Made by a program: the position numbers and the translations under genes. Positions 19,185 to 28,125 of a DNA stretch of 64,000 nucleotides are shown here, one piece after another (the stretch's first letter is position 1; each line of letters starts with the position of its first letter). The DNA is taken from assembly GCF_014217255.1 (NCBI RefSeq), contig NZ_CP059404.1:1488001-1552000 (forward strand), written 5' to 3'. The notes beneath the pieces were generated by a model that did not search any database, was not told the DNA's origin, and saw nothing but the letters and a program-made list of their open reading frames with translations. This DNA comes from Corynebacterium incognita (GTDB taxonomy: Bacteria > Actinomycetota > Actinomycetes > Mycobacteriales > Mycobacteriaceae).

Positions 19185-19373
19185 CAGGTGAGCAGCGCCG
19201 TGGAATTTTTGGGATCACCACCGTCCTCGGTATGATGGTCACCATTCGTGTCGGCTTGTGCGCGCAGCGTTGAAGTGCACCAACAGCTGCGCCCTTGGGG
19301 CGTTAGCTCCCACGTGCGCCGGCAGGTCTAGTACGTACTAACCTTTAAAAGCTCGAAAGCGAGGAAACCTACT

Positions 19374-19475
19374 ATGGGTTCTGTTATCAAGAAGCGCCGC
19401 AAGCGCATGTCCAAGAAGAAGCACCGCAAGATGCTGCGCCGCACCCGCGTGCAGCGTCGTAAGCTCGGCAAGTAA
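19374..19475 (+). CDS. Small ribosomal subunit protein bS22 (33 residues)
   Basis: Encodes [19 protein letters not shown] and then [14 protein letters not shown], an extremely basic 33-residue protein. Actinobacteria carry a near-identical protein (Rv0500B in M. tuberculosis), which cryo-EM of mycobacterial ribosomes showed to be a small-subunit component named bS22; annotation pipelines call it an AURKAIP1/COX24-domain protein. Start ATG at 19374 has GCGAGGAAAC upstream. Easily missed because of its size. Confidence 0.93.
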   Translation: MGSVIKKRRKRMSKKKHRKMLRRTRVQRRKLGK

Positions 19476-19489
19476 GCCTCTTCGCCCTC

Positions 19490-19533
19490 CACCCCACCCG
19501 CTGGCCCCAGGTCAGCCGGTGGGGTGTTGTGTT
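19490..19533. terminator. Terminator shared by bS22 and the convergent HAD gene
   Basis: CACCCCACC (19490-19498) pairs with GGTGGGGTG (19518-19526), and GCTG (19500-19503) with CAGC (19513-19516). TTGTGTTT follows on the plus strand. The structure overlaps the last codons of the minus-strand phosphatase gene and likely ends transcription from the plus strand. Confidence 0.65.
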
Positions 19534-20549
19534 TGGCGGCGCCACCGCATCCAGGCCCGTGCGGACAACGCTGTGGTGACGAGCGTCGGTAGCCCATAGG
19601 TCCGCACAGCCTTGCGCACACTGCGATAGTCGCGCACCAGCCAGCCGCGCTGCGTCGCTAGCTTCTTCAATCGGCGGTCGGGGTTGATGGCCACCGCGGT
19701 ACCCACCATGGAGAGCATGGGGACGTCGTTCGCGGAGTCCGAGTACGCGGTGCACCTCTTAAGGTCCAGCTTCTCGACGGCCGCGAGCGCCGCCACCGCG
19801 TGCTTCTTGCCCGGGCCGTGCAGGATGTCGCCCACTAGGCGCCCGGTAAACCGGCCGTCTTCCACCTCCGCCACCGTACCGAGAGCCCCGGTGAAGCCGA
19901 AGCGCTTGGCCAACAGCTGCGCGATTTGTACCGGCGTGGCGGAGACCAGCCAGACCTGGTGTCCGGCGTCGAGGTGCATCTGCGCCAGCTCGCGTGTGCC
20001 GGGGTAGGCGCGGTGCTGCATCTGGGTGGCGACGATCTCCTCGCAGATGTCCACTAGTTCGTCCACGCGGCGGCCCTTGATGAACTCGAGCGCCTGCACG
20101 CGCCCCGCGGCCACGTCGGCAGCGTTCTCCGAGCCCGACAGCCGGTATTTCAGTTGCTTCCACGCGATGGGGAGGATCTCCCGCACGCGGAAGAAGCGGC
20201 GCTTGAATAGACCCATCGCGAACAACACGATGGACGAGCCCTGGATCAGCGTGTTGTCCACGTCGAAGAACGCGGCCGCGCCCACATCTTGGGGTACGTG
20301 CGGCTCCGGAGCGGTGATGCGGAAGCCGCCCGCGTTGTTGATGGCGCCGGAGACGGAGTCCACGCCGGAGCTGAAATCTTTGAGCTCCAGGCCGAACACC
20401 TCGGCCACGGCGGCCTCCGCGGCGGCCTCGCCGGCGGCGCGTTGGGCCTGCTCGTCCAGCGGGGGCAGCGCCGCCTTCTCGATGAAGTTGCGCAGGTTGC
20501 CCCGGGTCGTCGCCCAGTAGGCGAGGAACTCGTGCGGGGAGTCGGGCAT
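19512..20549 (-). CDS. HAD-IB family phosphatase (SerB1-like)
   Basis: 345 residues from ATG at 20549 ([12 protein letters not shown]). The HAD motifs are clear: [15 protein letters not shown] (motif I), VWLVSATP (motif II) and [15 protein letters not shown] (motif IV), with a conserved Lys in GPGKKHA. C-terminal end is basic and Trp-rich with a possible membrane-proximal helix. Homologues at this place in mycobacteria are named SerB1 (Rv0505c); whether they act on phosphoserine is unproven, and members of HAD-IB also act on other phosphomonoesters. Upstream GTG or TTG codons are possible starts; the chosen ATG leaves room for the divergent gene's promoter. Confidence 0.8.
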   Translation of the reverse strand: MPDSPHEFLAYWATTRGNLRNFIEKAALPPLDEQAQRAAGEAAAEAAVAEVFGLELKDFSSGVDSVSGAINNAGGFRITAPEPHVPQDVGAAAFFDVDNTLIQGSSIVLFAMGLFKRRFFRVREILPIAWKQLKYRLSGSENAADVAAGRVQALEFIKGRRVDELVDICEEIVATQMQHRAYPGTRELAQMHLDAGHQVWLVSATPVQIAQLLAKRFGFTGALGTVAEVEDGRFTGRLVGDILHGPGKKHAVAALAAVEKLDLKRCTAYSDSANDVPMLSMVGTAVAINPDRRLKKLATQRGWLVRDYRSVRKAVRTYGLPTLVTTALSARAWMRWRRQTQHPTG

Positions 20550-20658
20550 GCCGTCAGGTAGAGTCGCCACGGTTGAAGCGTGCAGCCTTCCTGGAATCGC
20601 TAGGGGTCGGGGTAACGTGTTCAATAGTAAACGTGTCACAGACAGGAGGCAGGACAGC

Positions 20659-20922
20659 GTGTCTGAACAATCGGCACAGGCGGCACCCGTGGTGGAGCTG
20701 ATGGTGCGCACCACGTGCGGATCGTGCGAGCGAGTGCGGGAGCAGATCCGGCCGGTGGTCGCGGCGGCGGGCGCCGAGTTTCAGGTGCGTAACGTGGACG
20801 AGGACGCGGAGCTGGCCATGGAATACGGGGACCGGGTTCCTGTTGTGGTGATCGACGGCGAAGAGTTCGCGTGCTGGGAAGTGGATAACGACGAGCTGGC
20901 TGCGGAGCTAGCCGTTTCGTAA
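20659..20922 (+). CDS. Glutaredoxin-like protein with CGSC motif
   Basis: 87 residues from GTG at 20659, with AGGAGG upstream at nine bases. A short thioredoxin-fold protein: redox motif TTCGSCERV after the first strand, cis-proline loop RVPVVVIDG and a final helix [11 protein letters not shown]. Members of this actinobacterial group sit beside hemA (Rv0508 in M. tuberculosis). A role in thiol chemistry, possibly with mycothiol or in protecting glutamyl-tRNA reductase, is inference from position only. Confidence 0.85.
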   Translation: MSEQSAQAAPVVELMVRTTCGSCERVREQIRPVVAAAGAEFQVRNVDEDAELAMEYGDRVPVVVIDGEEFACWEVDNDELAAELAVS

Positions 20923-21012
20923 ATTGTCTGTGGACGGGCTATCCTTTTGGTTGATTTGCCATCGTTCGATCGGTGGAGCCACGCGTCCCAAATCGGAGGA
21001 AGTGTTTAATTC

Positions 21013-22368
21013 GTGAGTGTGCTTGTCGTAGGGATGTCCCACAGGTCGGCGCCGGTGGCGCTACTTGAGCGGCTGAGCATGGATGAAACCGTGCAGAACA
21101 CGACGTGCTTCAAGCTCGTGGACACGCCCTCGCTCTCCGAGGCCATGATTGTATCCACCTGCAATCGCCTCGAAGTCTACTCCGTGACTAATTCCTTCCA
21201 CTCCGGCGTGCGCGACGTTGTGGACGTACTGAGCGACGTGTCCGGCGTGGATAAAGACGAGCTGCGCGGCTACCTTTATGTCCGTTACGCAGATGCCGGC
21301 GCCGAGCACATGATGGTCGTGGCCTCCGGCCTGGATTCCATGGTCGTCGGTGAGCAACAGATCATCGGTCAAGTGCGCAGCTCCTACGACAAGGCCAGCC
21401 AGCAGGGGACCGTGGGCCCGCGCCTGCACGCCCTGGCGCAGGCGGCGCTGCACACCGGCAAGCGCGTCCATTCCGAGACCTCCATCGACGAGGCTGGCGG
21501 CTCCATGGTCACCTTCGCCATGGGCAAGGCCCTAGAACACATGGGGACCGACAGCCTGCAGGGCAAGACGGCCCTCGTGCTGGGCGCCGGCGCCATGGCG
21601 TCGCTCGCCGCCACGCACGCGGGCAAGCTGGGCGTGGACAAGCTCATCATCGCCAACCGCACCTTCGAGCGCGCCGAGCGCGTGGTGGAGCACTCCCTGG
21701 AGGCCGGGGTTCCTGCCGAGGCCGTCCCGTTCGAGGACCGCGCCGCGAAGCTCGCCGAGGTGGACATCGCTATCTCCGCCACCGGCGCAGACAACTTCAC
21801 CATCACCGCTGCCGATCTTCCCGCCAGCACGGCGCAGCGCCCCCTCACACTGGTGGATCTCTCCCTCCCGCGCGACATCGACGACGCCACCGCCGAGCGC
21901 GAGGGCGTCCACCTCGTCAACATTGAGCGCCTGCACAAGTCGTTGGAAGACCAGGAGGGCTCCGGCCATGCTGAGGCCCGCGCCATCGTCAACGAGGAGG
22001 TGCAGCGCTTCGCCTCTGAACAGCGTGTGCGCGATATCGTCCCCGCGGTTTCCGCGCTGCACAAGCGCGCCAACGATCTCGTCGACTGCGAGATGGGCCG
22101 CCTGCAGCACAAGGCGCCCGAGCTTTCCGGCGCCGAGGTCAAGGAGGTGCGCCACGCCCTCAAACGGGTCGTCGACAAGCTCCTCCACGAGCCAACGGTG
22201 CGCGCGAAGAAGCTCGCCGCGGATTCGCGTACGGTAAGCCATGAGACCGCCCTACAGGAGCTCTTTGGCCTGCAGCTGGAGGGCACTTCAGTCTCAGTAG
22301 ATGTTGAGCAGCTGCCCGAAGAAACAGACATGATCGCGATGAGCGCCACCGGAAAGGACTCCGAATAA
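21013..22368 (+). CDS. hemA: Glutamyl-tRNA reductase
   Basis: First enzyme of the C5 route to 5-aminolaevulinate: reduces glutamyl-tRNA(Glu) to glutamate-1-semialdehyde. 451 residues from GTG with CGGAGGAAGTG upstream. Catalytic Cys50 is in [16 protein letters not shown] and the NADP Rossmann segment [12 protein letters not shown] follow; the dimerisation helices occupy the C-terminal third. Works with HemL, encoded at 44.8 kb. First gene of a hemA-hemC-hemD-hemB run on one strand; hemC starts three bases after its stop. Confidence 0.96.
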   Translation: MSVLVVGMSHRSAPVALLERLSMDETVQNTTCFKLVDTPSLSEAMIVSTCNRLEVYSVTNSFHSGVRDVVDVLSDVSGVDKDELRGYLYVRYADAGAEHMMVVASGLDSMVVGEQQIIGQVRSSYDKASQQGTVGPRLHALAQAALHTGKRVHSETSIDEAGGSMVTFAMGKALEHMGTDSLQGKTALVLGAGAMASLAATHAGKLGVDKLIIANRTFERAERVVEHSLEAGVPAEAVPFEDRAAKLAEVDIAISATGADNFTITAADLPASTAQRPLTLVDLSLPRDIDDATAEREGVHLVNIERLHKSLEDQEGSGHAEARAIVNEEVQRFASEQRVRDIVPAVSALHKRANDLVDCEMGRLQHKAPELSGAEVKEVRHALKRVVDKLLHEPTVRAKKLAADSRTVSHETALQELFGLQLEGTSVSVDVEQLPEETDMIAMSATGKDSE

Positions 22369-22370
22369 CA

Positions 22371-23282
22371 GTGACTGCCCCGAACGAGACATTGAAACTT
22401 GGCACCCGCGGATCCGTCCTCGCGCGCACGCAGACCGGGCACGTGAAGTCGTGGCTGGAGGAGCAGGGCTATCCCGCCGAGTTGGAAATCGTGACCACCG
22501 CCGGTGACGTGAACATGGCGCCCGTGGAGCGCATCGGCGTTGGCGTGTTCACCCAGGCGCTGCGCGAGGCGCTGCAGGCCGGTCAGTGCCGGGTGGCGGT
22601 GCACTCGTTCAAGGACCTACCCACTGCGGCTGACGAGCGCTTCGAGCTCATCGTGCCGCAGCGCCAGGACTCCCGCGAGGCGCTGGTGGCCCGCGACGGC
22701 CTCACCCTGGCCGAGCTGCCCGAGGGCGCGCGCGTGGGTACCTCCGCGCCGCGCCGCATCTCGCAGCTCAAGGCCATGCGCCCCGATCTGGACATCCGTC
22801 CGCTGCGCGGCAACATTGATACCCGCATGGGCAAGGTGACCTCTGGCGAGCTCGACGCCGTCGTGTTGGCGTACGCCGGCCTGGTGCGCGCGGGAGAGGG
22901 CTACGCGGCGCGCGCCACGCAGGTCTTTGACCCGGAGGAGTTCATGCCGGCTCCCGCCCAGGGCGCGCTGGCTATCGAGGCTAATGTCGCGGACGCCGAC
23001 GCCGTGGCGGCCATCCGTTCCATCCGCGACGAGGTCGCCCAATCCGCGGCCGGCGCCGAGCGCCGCGTGCTGTCTCGCCTGGAGGCTGGTTGCACCGCCC
23101 CGGTGGCCGCCACCTCGGTGGTGGACGGCGATGAGCTGACGGTGCGCGGCGGCGTGTTCGCCCTCGACGGCTCCCGCCAGATCGTCAAGGAATCCACGGG
23201 CCCGCTTTCCGCTGCCCTCGCTATCGGCGACGCCGTGGCCGAGGCCCTGTTCGCCGCCGGCGCCACCGAGCTTCTGGGATAG
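22371..23282 (+). CDS. hemC: Porphobilinogen deaminase (hydroxymethylbilane synthase)
   Basis: Joins four porphobilinogen units into hydroxymethylbilane. 303 residues from GTG at 22371. Motifs: [49 protein letters not shown], and the dipyrromethane-cofactor Cys241 in [10 protein letters not shown]. Likely translated from the hemA transcript. Confidence 0.96.
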   Translation: MTAPNETLKLGTRGSVLARTQTGHVKSWLEEQGYPAELEIVTTAGDVNMAPVERIGVGVFTQALREALQAGQCRVAVHSFKDLPTAADERFELIVPQRQDSREALVARDGLTLAELPEGARVGTSAPRRISQLKAMRPDLDIRPLRGNIDTRMGKVTSGELDAVVLAYAGLVRAGEGYAARATQVFDPEEFMPAPAQGALAIEANVADADAVAAIRSIRDEVAQSAAGAERRVLSRLEAGCTAPVAATSVVDGDELTVRGGVFALDGSRQIVKESTGPLSAALAIGDAVAEALFAAGATELLG

Positions 23283-23359
23283 GCAACGGGATTTTTTGTT
23301 TCCCTGACATTCTAATTTAAGGTGTAACTACCACACGAGATTTTTCTGACAATAATGTG

Positions 23360-23388
23360 GTCCCCCTTTAGGGGTCCACCGCCTTAGA
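23360..23388. other. Hairpin in the hemC-hemD gap
   Basis: GTGGTCCCC and GGGGTCCAC, separated by a short CTTTA loop, form a stem with one mismatch in the 130-base gap before hemD. No T tract follows. It may stabilise or attenuate the transcript. The AT-rich flanks suggest that hemD also has its own promoter. Confidence 0.35.
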
Positions 23389-23412
23389 CTCTCCACATTA
23401 GAAAAGAACCTT

Positions 23413-25122
23413 ATGAGCAAAGCTGTGCCCGCACCTTCGACGCCGACTTCCGGGGAGGCCCCCGATTCGCAGCCGAAGGACATGCAGGGGAAAGTCGTCT
23501 TTGTCGGCGCCGGCCCGGGAAACCCTGACCTGTTGACGGTCCGGGCCCGGGAAGTTTTAGCTCACACCGCGATCTCTATTACGGATTCCGAGGTCCTGAT
23601 GGGGGTGCGCGATATCGTCGGTTCCGCGCTCCCGGTCCCGCAGGAGAAGCTCGAGGCCGCCGAGGCCGAATACGCCGAGATGTGCGCCCGCGCCAAGGAG
23701 CAGGGCGCCCGCCGCAAGCCGCCGCGCCCGGCGGCCCCCACCGCGGGCGACGTGCGCGCCGCCACCGAGGAACCCGTGGCACAGGTCTTGGCCGCCCTCG
23801 CGGAGGCCGAAGGCGAAGACGTCATCCGCCTCGTGGCCGGTAACCCGCTCAACCGCGAGTCCATTAAGGCGGAGATTTCCGCGGTGGCCGCCTCGGGCGT
23901 GGAATTCCAGGTCGTGCCGGGCATGTCCCTGCCGTCCACCGTCCCTTCCTTCGCGGGCCTGGCGTTGGGGTCTACCTACACCGAGGCGGACATCACCTCC
24001 GGCGAGGTCAACTGGGATCAGCTCGCCGTGGCCACCCAGCCCATCGTGCTGCAGGCCACCGCGGAGCACTTGGCGGTCATCGCGGAAGAGCTCGGCAGCC
24101 GCGGCATGCCTGCGGAGACCCCCGCGTACGTCACGGTGCACGGCACCACGCGCCTGCAGCGCACCCACGAGGCCACCCTGGGTACCCTGAGCAAGCTCGA
24201 CGCGGAGCTCCCCGGCCACTTGGTGGTCACCCTGGGCCGCAGTATCGACGATCGCTCCAAGTACTCCTGGTGGGAAAACCGGCCGCTGTACGGCTGGCGC
24301 GTGCTCGTGCCGCGCACCAAGGAACAGGCCGCGGCGATGTCCGCGCACCTGGCCGGCTACGGTGCCATCCCGCAGTCTGTGCCCACCATCTCGGTGGAGC
24401 CGCCGCGCAACCCGGCGCAGATGGACCGTGCCATCAAGGGCATCGTGGAGGGGCGCTACAAATGGGTCGTGTTCACCTCCACCAACGCGGTGCGGGCGGT
24501 GTGGGACAAGATCGCCGAGCTGGGCCTGGACGCCCGCGACTTCGCTGGCGTGCACTTGGCCGCCGTGGGCACCAAGACCGCCGACGCCATCCGGGAAAAG
24601 GGCATGATCCCGGAACTTTTGCCGGACGTGCGCAAGCAGAACGCCGCCGGCTTGGTGGAGGTCTTCCCCAACTATGTTGAGGACATCGACGCCGTCTCCC
24701 GCGTCCTGTTGCCGCGTGCCGACATCGCCACCGATGTCCTCGTGGACGGCCTGGAGGAGCTGGGCTGGGAGGTCGACGACGTCGTCGCTTATCGCACCGT
24801 GCGTGCCGCCCCGCCGTCAGCGGAGGTGCGCGACATGATCAAGACCGGCGGTTTCGACGCCGTGGCGTTCACGTCCGCGTCCACCGTCCGCAACCTCGTG
24901 GGCATCGCGGGCAAGCCGCACCAGCGCACCATCATCGCGTGCATCGGCCCCATGGCCAAGGCCGCCGCCGAGGAGATGGGCCTGCGCGTCGATGTTGTCC
25001 CCGAGCAGGCCGATGTACCATCGCTTATCGACGCCCTCGCGGCCCACGTCGCCGCCTTGCGTGCGGCCGGCAACCTCCCGGCTCCACGCAAGAAGCGCCG
25101 TAGCCGCAAGAAGACCGCCTAG
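23413..25122 (+). CDS. hemD: Uroporphyrinogen-III synthase fused to an N-terminal SUMT-like domain
   Basis: 569 residues. Residues about 25-265 resemble SAM-dependent uroporphyrinogen methyltransferases: FVGAGPGNPDLLTVRA and FQVVPGMSLPSTVPSFAGL are recognisable. The usual GGDPFxFGRG motif is replaced by LVAGNPLNRES and a basic Pro-rich insert (RRKPPRPAAPTAGD) is present, so methylation activity is doubtful. Residues about 285-545 are HemD: GWRVLVPRTKEQA, VVFTSTNAVRAVWDK, LPRADIATDVLVDGLEELGW and the final domain that cyclises hydroxymethylbilane. The tail ends in KKRRSRKK. Actinobacteria commonly carry this fusion, often annotated with both activities. Confidence 0.88.
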   Translation: MSKAVPAPSTPTSGEAPDSQPKDMQGKVVFVGAGPGNPDLLTVRAREVLAHTAISITDSEVLMGVRDIVGSALPVPQEKLEAAEAEYAEMCARAKEQGARRKPPRPAAPTAGDVRAATEEPVAQVLAALAEAEGEDVIRLVAGNPLNRESIKAEISAVAASGVEFQVVPGMSLPSTVPSFAGLALGSTYTEADITSGEVNWDQLAVATQPIVLQATAEHLAVIAEELGSRGMPAETPAYVTVHGTTRLQRTHEATLGTLSKLDAELPGHLVVTLGRSIDDRSKYSWWENRPLYGWRVLVPRTKEQAAAMSAHLAGYGAIPQSVPTISVEPPRNPAQMDRAIKGIVEGRYKWVVFTSTNAVRAVWDKIAELGLDARDFAGVHLAAVGTKTADAIREKGMIPELLPDVRKQNAAGLVEVFPNYVEDIDAVSRVLLPRADIATDVLVDGLEELGWEVDDVVAYRTVRAAPPSAEVRDMIKTGGFDAVAFTSASTVRNLVGIAGKPHQRTIIACIGPMAKAAAEEMGLRVDVVPEQADVPSLIDALAAHVAALRAAGNLPAPRKKRRSRKKTA

Positions 25123-25150
25123 GCAAACTAACCAGGAGTGAATTAGAGCA

Positions 25151-26140
25151 GTGAGTACCTTCCCCCAGCGCCGCCCCCGTCGCCTCCGTCAGAATCCGGT
25201 GATGCGGGAGGTGGTGGCGGAAACTGCCCTGCGCCCGCAGGACTTCATTCTGCCCATGTTCATCGCCGACGGGCTCACTGAGCCCAACCCGATCACCTCC
25301 ATGCCGGGCGTGTACCAGCACACCGAGGACTCCCTGCTGCGCGCGGTGGAGGAAGCCGCCAACGAGGGCGTGCGCGTGGTCGATCTCTTCGGCGTGCCGC
25401 TGGACTCCGATAAGGACGCGACCGGCTCCGTCTCCCTCAAGGAGGACGGCATCTTGAACCGCGGGGTGGCGGCGGTGCGCCAGCGCTTCGGTGACGACGT
25501 GCTCGTCATGGTCGATACCTGCCTCGACGAGTTCACCGATCACGGGCACTGTGGCGTGGTGGATGACTCCGGCCACGTGCTTAACGACGAGACCCTCCCG
25601 CTGTACGAGCAGATGGCCGTGGCCCAGGCTCGCGCCGGCGCCCACATTGTCTCGCCCTCAGGCATGATGGACGGCCAGGTGGCCGCCATCCGCGCCGCGC
25701 TTGACGACGCCGGGTACACGGACGTCGCCATCATGGCGTACTCCGCCAAGTACGCCTCGGCGTTCTACGGGCCTTTCCGCGAGGCCGTGGGGTCCTCGCT
25801 GCAGGGCGATCGTCGCACCTACCAGCAGAATCCGGCGAACCTTCGCGAGTCCCTGTTGGAGGCGCAGTTGGATATCGAGGAGGGCGCGGACTTCGTCATG
25901 GTGAAGCCGGCCCTGCCGTACCTGGACGTGCTGTCCGCGATCGCGGAGTCCTCGCCGGTCCCGGTGGCCGCGTACCAGGTGTCCGGCGAGTACGCGATGA
26001 TCGCGGCGGCCGGCGCTAACGGCTGGGTGGATCAGGAGCGCGTGATGATGGAATCGCTGACCGCTATCAAGCGCGCGGGCGCGGATCAGATCCTCACGTA
26101 CTTCGCGGTGGACGCCGCGCGCCTGCTGAACCAGCGCTAG
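25151..26140 (+). CDS. hemB: Delta-aminolaevulinic acid dehydratase (porphobilinogen synthase)
   Basis: Condenses two 5-aminolaevulinate molecules to porphobilinogen. 329 residues from GTG at 25151. Catalytic lysines are in MAYSAKYASAFYGPFR (about residue 200) and FVMVKPALPYLD (about 251). The metal loop reads DTCLDEFTDHGHCG: one of the three zinc cysteines is replaced by Asp, so it looks like the magnesium-leaning or mixed type. Downstream of hemD by 28 bases with AGGAGTG as ribosome site. Confidence 0.96.
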   Translation: MSTFPQRRPRRLRQNPVMREVVAETALRPQDFILPMFIADGLTEPNPITSMPGVYQHTEDSLLRAVEEAANEGVRVVDLFGVPLDSDKDATGSVSLKEDGILNRGVAAVRQRFGDDVLVMVDTCLDEFTDHGHCGVVDDSGHVLNDETLPLYEQMAVAQARAGAHIVSPSGMMDGQVAAIRAALDDAGYTDVAIMAYSAKYASAFYGPFREAVGSSLQGDRRTYQQNPANLRESLLEAQLDIEEGADFVMVKPALPYLDVLSAIAESSPVPVAAYQVSGEYAMIAAAGANGWVDQERVMMESLTAIKRAGADQILTYFAVDAARLLNQR

Positions 26141-26160
26141 AGGATAGACTGGCCATACTC

Positions 26161-26790
26161 ATGACTACTCACACTCAATCTGCCTCGACATCTACCAAGC
26201 ACCAGCCGGAGTGGCCGGAAGCGGTGCGCTACATGCTCCTGCTCTGGGCTGGCGTGCTGGCGGGCGAGGTTCTGCACCAGATTCTCAGCACCACCATGTC
26301 GTTCATGGACATCGAGGTGCTCAAGGCGGCGGCTGCGAAGCAGGCCGAGGAGTCCGGTGGGCCCATGAACGACGCGCTGGCCACCATCGGCGCCACCGGT
26401 GGCATCATCGTCATGACGCTGCTGGCCTTCGCCATTCTGGGTCTGCTGGCGTGGATGCTTAACTGCCTGGCCCGCAAGACCAAGTGGGCCGGCAACGGGC
26501 GCCGCATGTGGTTCGCGTTCTCCATCTATTACGGCATCCGTGCGGGCCTGTTGTTTGCCGCCCAGGTGGGCGCCAGCGACGTCCCGGACGCGCTCTACCT
26601 CCTCGACGGTGCCCTCCAGATCCTCATCGGCGTCGCTGCCGTCATGGGCCTCATCTTCTCCATGAAGCAGGAGACCCTGGATTACACCGGCGAGATGGAG
26701 GAGATGCGCAAGCTCGAGGAAGAGATGCGCCAGAAGCAGCTGGAGAAGGAAGAGGCCGAGAAAGAAAAAGAAAAGGCTGACAAAAAATGA
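26161..26790 (+). CDS. Four-helix membrane protein with charged C-terminal coiled coil
   Basis: 209 residues. Hydrophobic segments at about 20-40, 80-102, 118-138 and 142-162, then a strongly charged tail of Glu/Lys with MEEMRKLEEEMRQKQLEKEE that should form a coiled coil in the cytoplasm. No catalytic motif. A membrane protein follows hemB in M. tuberculosis as well (Rv0513/Rv0514 region). It overlaps the next gene by four bases, so the pair is translationally coupled. Function unknown. Confidence 0.75.
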   Translation: MTTHTQSASTSTKHQPEWPEAVRYMLLLWAGVLAGEVLHQILSTTMSFMDIEVLKAAAAKQAEESGGPMNDALATIGATGGIIVMTLLAFAILGLLAWMLNCLARKTKWAGNGRRMWFAFSIYYGIRAGLLFAAQVGASDVPDALYLLDGALQILIGVAAVMGLIFSMKQETLDYTGEMEEMRKLEEEMRQKQLEKEEAEKEKEKADKK

Positions 26791-27329
26791 CCAGCATGTT
26801 CCCCGGGCACGGTCATCCGGATAAGCGCCGCGAGACCCCCGACGGCCGCCCCGGCCCGGTGGACTACAACCGTTCCTCCGCAGGCCGTGAGGCCTCCACG
26901 GCCGCCGGCGCGGCGTGGCCGCAGCAGTTGCAGTGGTCGTATTACCTGCTGCTCGCGGCGTCCGTGCTCATGGTGGTCAGCGCCTTGTTGGGCTTCTTCG
27001 CCCCTGAGGTCCCCGCTGAGACGAGGGGGAGTGCGGGCTGGGAATTCTTCACCCGCAACCGCCTGGTGGTGGCCGGGGTGAATGTGGTCGGCGCCGTCCT
27101 TATCGGGCTGTTCGCGCCGCAGCTCTCCCGTGGTCACCGTGCCTCCCGACGCGTGCTCGCGGCCGTGATTGCACTGGTCGCCTTCGTCAATATCGTGGCC
27201 GTTCTGCTGCGCGTGGGCGGGCTTACCCTCCTTCTCATCGTGGTGCTTGCCGCGCTGGCGGGCCTGTTTATGTACCGCCCAGCATCCAGTGCTTTTATCC
27301 GCGAGCACGACGAGATCTCCTGGCGCTAA
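26787..27329 (+). CDS. Membrane protein of unknown function
   Basis: 180 residues. A polar, His/Pro/Arg-rich N-terminal 50 residues precede four hydrophobic helices: YYLLLAASVLMVVSALLGF, LVVAGVNVVGAVLIGLFA, VLAAVIALVAFVNIVAVLL and TLLLIVVLAALAGLFMY. Start overlaps the end of the upstream membrane protein gene. No family recognised; the pairing with its neighbour suggests they act together. Confidence 0.7.
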   Translation: MTSMFPGHGHPDKRRETPDGRPGPVDYNRSSAGREASTAAGAAWPQQLQWSYYLLLAASVLMVVSALLGFFAPEVPAETRGSAGWEFFTRNRLVVAGVNVVGAVLIGLFAPQLSRGHRASRRVLAAVIALVAFVNIVAVLLRVGGLTLLLIVVLAALAGLFMYRPASSAFIREHDEISWR

Positions 27330-27339
27330 AGCACCACCT

Positions 27340-27402
27340 GTAAAGCAACCTTGACAGTCAAGCGTGCTTGACATATGATTCCGTATGTAAAGTTTGCTTG
27401 AC
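27340..27402 (+). promoter_or_regulatory. SigA-type promoter overlapped by three 16-bp operator copies
   Basis: Promoter: TTGACA (27351-27356) and TATGAT (27374-27379) with a 17-bp spacer. Operators: GTAAAGCAACCTTGAC (27340-27355), GTCAAGCGTGCTTGAC (27357-27372) and GTAAAGTTTGCTTGAC (27387-27402); the shared pattern is an inverted repeat GTnAAGnnnnCTTGAC. The copies cover the -35, the spacer and the region just after the expected start site, as expected for a repressor. The nearest candidate is the XRE protein encoded at 27873-28079. Confidence 0.8.
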
Positions 27403-27418
27403 TAAGGAAGGGGTCGTC

Positions 27419-27883
27419 ATGACTCTCGCACACAAGATTGCCGGACAGGTCGGGCGCCCGCGCCACGGTGGCGGCACCGCCGCGCTCGTGGCGGAGTCCA
27501 TCGGCATCGGGCTCGCGCTCTCCCTGACTATCACCGGTATCTCCTATTGGGTGTGCCAGCCCGATGAGGTCGCGCTCTTCGTCGGCGTGTTCCTCGCCTG
27601 CACCCTCCCTATGAGCATCATGGCCGGGTGGCTAGTGCTCGTGGATCGTGACACCATCGACGGCGCCACCCCCGAACCGGAGCTGTCCGTCGAATCCCAG
27701 TGGTACGACCAAGCGGTGAGTAGCACGTTCCACTTCATGTTGGTAGCGAGCGGCGCCGCGTGCATGATCTTTACCTGGGTCGACGTCCAGATCTCCGCGG
27801 CCACCGCCGCCATGATCGTGGCCGCCACCATGATGGTCGTCTTCGGTATTTGCTACCAAGTAGTGAAGCGCCGTGAAAAATAG
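27419..27883 (+). CDS. Small membrane protein partnered with an XRE regulator
   Basis: 154 residues from ATG at 27419, with AAGGAAGGGG upstream. Four hydrophobic segments: LVAESIGIGLALSLTITGIS, EVALFVGVFLACTLPMSIMA, FHFMLVASGAACMIFTW and AAMIVAATMMVVFGICY. The N-terminus GRPRHGGG is basic and the C-terminus KRREK basic. The middle loop VDRDTIDGATPEPELS is acidic. No known family. It overlaps the XRE gene by 11 bases, the arrangement seen in many membrane-protein/small-XRE pairs of Gram-positive bacteria, whose roles are mostly unknown. The operator-covered promoter lies directly upstream. Confidence 0.75.
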   Translation: MTLAHKIAGQVGRPRHGGGTAALVAESIGIGLALSLTITGISYWVCQPDEVALFVGVFLACTLPMSIMAGWLVLVDRDTIDGATPEPELSVESQWYDQAVSSTFHFMLVASGAACMIFTWVDVQISAATAAMIVAATMMVVFGICYQVVKRREK

Positions 27884-28079
27884 CATCCGCCTCCACCGTG
27901 AACAGCGGGGGCTCTCACAACAAAAGCTTGCCGACGCCCTCGGCGTCTCCCGCCAGACCGTCATCAGCCTGGAAAAGGGGCGCTTCGACCCCTCCCTGCC
28001 ACTCGCGTTCCTGTTGGCCCGCGAGTTCGGCTGCGCCATCGAAGACCTCTTTGACCCGGAGCTGCCCGCGCCCCGCTAG
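27873..28079 (+). CDS. XRE-family transcriptional regulator
   Basis: 68 residues from GTG at 27873, inside the end of the membrane protein gene. The protein is a single HTH_3 domain: IRLHREQRGLSQQKLADALG, then VSRQTVISLEKGRFDPSLPL and FGCAIEDLFDPE. This matches the compact YgzD/YozG-like group that usually accompanies a small membrane protein. I infer that it represses its own operon through the three repeats at 27340-27402. Confidence 0.85.
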   Translation: MKNSIRLHREQRGLSQQKLADALGVSRQTVISLEKGRFDPSLPLAFLLAREFGCAIEDLFDPELPAPR

Positions 28080-28125
28080 GCCCGGCATTACCCGTTGATC
28101 AAACTTTTGATTCATAATGGAGGGC

